Shown piece by piece: positions 61,806 through 64,000 of a stretch of DNA of 64,000 nt. The stretch is taken from contig NZ_BMRF01000003.1 in the NCBI RefSeq assembly GCF_014648495.1, positions 310,001 to 374,000 on the forward strand, read 5' to 3'. The stretch comes from Actinomadura cremea. Lineage in GTDB: Bacteria > Actinomycetota > Actinomycetes > Streptosporangiales > Streptosporangiaceae. A program made the translations under genes and the position numbers. Below the pieces are notes generated by a model. That model saw nothing but the letters and a program-made list of their open reading frames with translations. It was not told the DNA's origin and did no database searches. How positions within the stretch are numbered: the stretch's first letter is position 1; every line of letters begins with the position of its first letter.

Positions 61806-64000
61806 GACTGTTCTGGACGCGCCCGCGGTCAGCGTGCTGGGCGCCTTCGGCGCGGTGGTGGACGGCGCCCCCGCCGACCTCGGCGGGCGTCGCCGCCGGT
61901 CGGTGCTGGCCCGGCTCGCCGCCGCGCACGGCCGGATGGTCCCGGCCGACACGCTCGTCGAGGACCTGTGGGCCGGGACGGCCCCGCCCCGCGCGGGCGC
62001 GGGCCTGCAGTCGTTCGTGTCGCACCTGCGGCGGGCCCTGGAGCCGCGCCGCCCGCCCCGCACGCCCGCGCGCGTCCTGGTCACCGCACCGCCCGGCTAC
62101 GCGCTGCGGCTGCCGGACGGGAACGTGGACGCCTGGCGGTTCGACGCGCTGGTCGACGAGGCGGGCGCGCTGCTGGCGGCCGGCGACCCGGCCGCCGCGC
62201 GCCGCCGCGCCGAGGACGCCCTCGCCCGCTGGGGCGGCCCCGCCTACGCCGAGTTCGCCGGCCTGCCGTGGGCCGCCGCCGAGGCCGTCCGGCTGGACGA
62301 GCGCCGCCGGCTCGCCGTCGAGCGCCGCGCCGAGGCCCTGCTCGGGCTCGGGGGAGCGGCCGAGGCCGTCCCCGACCTGGAGGAGCACGCCGCCGCCGAC
62401 CCGCTGCGCGAGGAGGCGTGGCGGCTGCTCGCGCTGGCCCTGTACCGGGCGGGACGGCAGGGCGACGCGCTCGCCGCGCTCCGCCGGGCCCGCGCCGCGC
62501 TCACCGAGGAACTCGGCGTCGACCCCGGCCCCGCGCTGCGCCGCCTGGAGGCCGACATCCTCGCCCAGGCCCCCGGCCTGGGCGCCCCGCCCGGCGCGGT
62601 GGGCGCACCCGTCCGGCTCCTGCTCCCGAAGGCCCCCGCGGCGGAGCCGTCCCCGGAGTCCACGGGGCCCCGGGCCGCGTTCGTCGGGCGGTCGGACGAA
62701 CTGGCGCTGCTGGACGGCGCGGCGGAACGGGGCGGCGTGGTCCTCCTCGGCGGCGACGCGGGCATGGGCAAGACGGCGCTCGCCGAGCGGTTCGCGCGCG
62801 GCCTCGGCGAGCGGGGCTGGACGTGCGCGTGGGGCCGCGCGCAGGAGACCGGCGGGGCCCCCGCCGCCTGGCCGTGGGCGGAACTGCTGCGCGGCCTCGC
62901 CGCCGCGCCGCCCGCCCCCGACGTCGCCGCGCGCCTCGCCCCGCTCCTGGACGACGCCGCGCCCGGACGCGGCGACGCCGACGTCACCACCGGACGGTTC
63001 CGGCTCCACCTCGCCGTCGGCGACTACCTCGCCGGGATCGCCGGGCGCGCCCCGCTGCTGCTCGTCCTGGAGGACCTGCACTGGGCCGACGACGAGACCC
63101 TCGCGCTGCTGGTCCGGCTCGCCGAGCGGCTCCGCGACCGGCGCGTCCTGCTCGCGGCGACGTTCCGCCGCACCGAGGCGCCCGACCGGCTCGCCGCCGC
63201 GCTCGCCGCCCTCGCCCGGCGCGAGCCGCTGCGCATCGACCTCGGCGGGCTCGCCCCCGCCGAGGTCGCCGAACTCGTCCGCGCGACGTCCGCGACCGGC
63301 GTCCCCGACGCCGAGCTGACCGCCCTCGCCGAACGCACCGGCGGCAACCCCTTCTTCGTCCGCGAGACGGCCCGGCTGCTGGACGCCGAGGGCACCCCCG
63401 CCGCCGTCCGCCGCGTGCCCGCCGGGGTCGGCGACGTCCTGCGCCGCCGCATCGCCCGCCTCCCGGCCCCCGCCCAGGGCGTCCTGCGCGCCGCCGCCGT
63501 CGTCGGCCGGGACGCCGACCTCGCCGTCCTCACCGACCTCGCGCCCGGCGAGGAGACCGTCATCGACGCCGTCGAGGCCGCCCTCGCCGCCGGGCTGGTC
63601 ACCGAGCCCGCGCCCGGACGGATGCGGTTCGTGCACGCCCTCGTCCGCGACACCCTCTACGACGGGCTGTCGCGGGCGCGCCGCACCCGCCTGCACGGCC
63701 GCGTCGCCGCCGCGCTGGAACGGCACCGCCCCGCCGAGGTCGCCGCGATCGCGCACCACTACCTGGAGTCGGGCGCCGAACCGGGCAAGGCCGTCCGGTA
63801 CGCGCGGCTCGCCGCGGCCGCCGCCGAGGCCCGGTTCGCGCACGGCCTCGCCGCCGACCTGTGGGTCCGCGCCGCCGAGACGCTCCGCGCGCAGGGCCCG
63901 GACGCCGCCCGCGAGCGCCTGGAGGCCGAGGTCGCCGCCATCCGCGCCTGCGGCCTGTCCGGCGACGTCATGCAGGCCCGCGACCGGCGGCTGCACGCCA
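61801..64000 (+). CDS. BTAD-AAA ATPase transcriptional regulator, 3' end cut off
   Basis: From the ATG at 61801 an open frame of 733 codons runs to the window end. Residues about 8-90 are an OmpR/SARP-type winged helix (VSVLGAFGAVVDG...SFVSHLRRALEP). Residues about 105-255 are the BTAD helical domain (DAWRFDALVDEAGALLAAGD, LYRAGRQGDALAALRRARAA). Residues about 300-560 are an ATPase, with Walker A GGDAGMGKTAL and Walker B LLLVLEDLHWADDE. Helical repeats follow. This matches large SARP/AfsR-like regulators, often tied to secondary metabolism. The remaining sensor part is outside the window. Confidence 0.92.
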   Translation, partial: MSTVLDAPAVSVLGAFGAVVDGAPADLGGRRRRSVLARLAAAHGRMVPADTLVEDLWAGTAPPRAGAGLQSFVSHLRRALEPRRPPRTPARVLVTAPPGYALRLPDGNVDAWRFDALVDEAGALLAAGDPAAARRRAEDALARWGGPAYAEFAGLPWAAAEAVRLDERRRLAVERRAEALLGLGGAAEAVPDLEEHAAADPLREEAWRLLALALYRAGRQGDALAALRRARAALTEELGVDPGPALRRLEADILAQAPGLGAPPGAVGAPVRLLLPKAPAAEPSPESTGPRAAFVGRSDELALLDGAAERGGVVLLGGDAGMGKTALAERFARGLGERGWTCAWGRAQETGGAPAAWPWAELLRGLAAAPPAPDVAARLAPLLDDAAPGRGDADVTTGRFRLHLAVGDYLAGIAGRAPLLLVLEDLHWADDETLALLVRLAERLRDRRVLLAATFRRTEAPDRLAAALAALARREPLRIDLGGLAPAEVAELVRATSATGVPDAELTALAERTGGNPFFVRETARLLDAEGTPAAVRRVPAGVGDVLRRRIARLPAPAQGVLRAAAVVGRDADLAVLTDLAPGEETVIDAVEAALAAGLVTEPAPGRMRFVHALVRDTLYDGLSRARRTRLHGRVAAALERHRPAEVAAIAHHYLESGAEPGKAVRYARLAAAAAEARFAHGLAADLWVRAAETLRAQGPDAARERLEAEVAAIRACGLSGDVMQARDRRLHA

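Noticed and set aside
59384-63319. 1311-codon plus-strand frame
   Set aside because: It crosses the MMPL and BTAD genes in another frame, with an Arg/Pro-rich low-complexity translation; a shadow caused by high GC.
1-64000. tRNA, rRNA and insertion-sequence genes
   Set aside because: No T-loop (GGTTCGANNCC) with matching acceptor arms, no rRNA core motifs and no transposase frame with flanking inverted repeats were seen by eye; a covariance-model search would settle it.

Overview
The window is a chromosomal segment of a very GC-rich actinomycete. Three things point to this: heavy G/C at third codon positions, GTG and TTG starts, and ATGA/GTGA gene overlaps. The backbone gene order is also actinobacterial: recA-recX-rny, gluABCD, miaB-dioxygenase-like-miaA, hflX, comEA-comEC-holA, rpsT/lepA, hemW, hrcA-dnaJ-rsmE, HIT, phoH-ybeY-corC-cytidine-deaminase-like. 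Gene content resembles Streptosporangiales (for example Actinomadura or Thermomonosporaceae), but the exact genus cannot be set from this sequence. No rRNA, tRNA, insertion sequence, prophage or CRISPR array was seen.

Layout. 1-5 kb: the 3' part of recA, recX, RNase Y and a secreted glycerophosphodiesterase. 5-11 kb (minus strand): an S9 peptidase and a glutamate-type ABC transporter. 11-15 kb: tRNA A37 modification genes miaB and miaA, flanking a dioxygenase-like gene and an orphan antitoxin-like gene. 15-31 kb is an accessory block between miaA and hflX: an orphan histidine kinase; a TetR regulator with a palindromic operator; a TetR-facing membrane protein followed by a peptide-type ABC transporter with a fused double ATPase; and a glycolate oxidase (glcDEF) plus malate synthase module. 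31-45 kb: hflX with a clear terminator, a lone hutI, DNA-uptake genes comEA/comEC, holA, a decayed carotenoid oxygenase, a LysR/SRPBCC/HAD/KptA group, rpsT and lepA. 45-55 kb: unknown secreted and YezG-like genes, hemW, DUF3097, then the CIRCE-controlled hrcA-dnaJ, rsmE, and an ECF sigma factor with a membrane partner. 55-64 kb: HIT, phoH-ybeY-corC, a degenerate cytidine-deaminase-like gene, an MMPL exporter and a large BTAD-ATPase regulator that runs off the end.

How genes work together. GlcDEF makes glyoxylate from glycolate and malate synthase condenses it with acetyl-CoA, so the two units form a C2-assimilation route. HrcA represses through the CIRCE element in front of its own operon with dnaJ. 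ComEA and ComEC form a DNA receptor and channel pair. Several regulators and one transporter appear to be transcribed as leaderless mRNAs, with a -10-like hexamer 7-9 nt before the start codon. In three of them (tetR, lysR and the BTAD regulator) a dyad overlaps that core promoter, which suggests autoregulation.

No wholly new system is claimed. The most unusual items are the internally deleted carotenoid oxygenase, the 11-bp dyad over the start codon of the BTAD regulator, the TetR-divergent transporter block, and the noncatalytic cytidine-deaminase-like protein.
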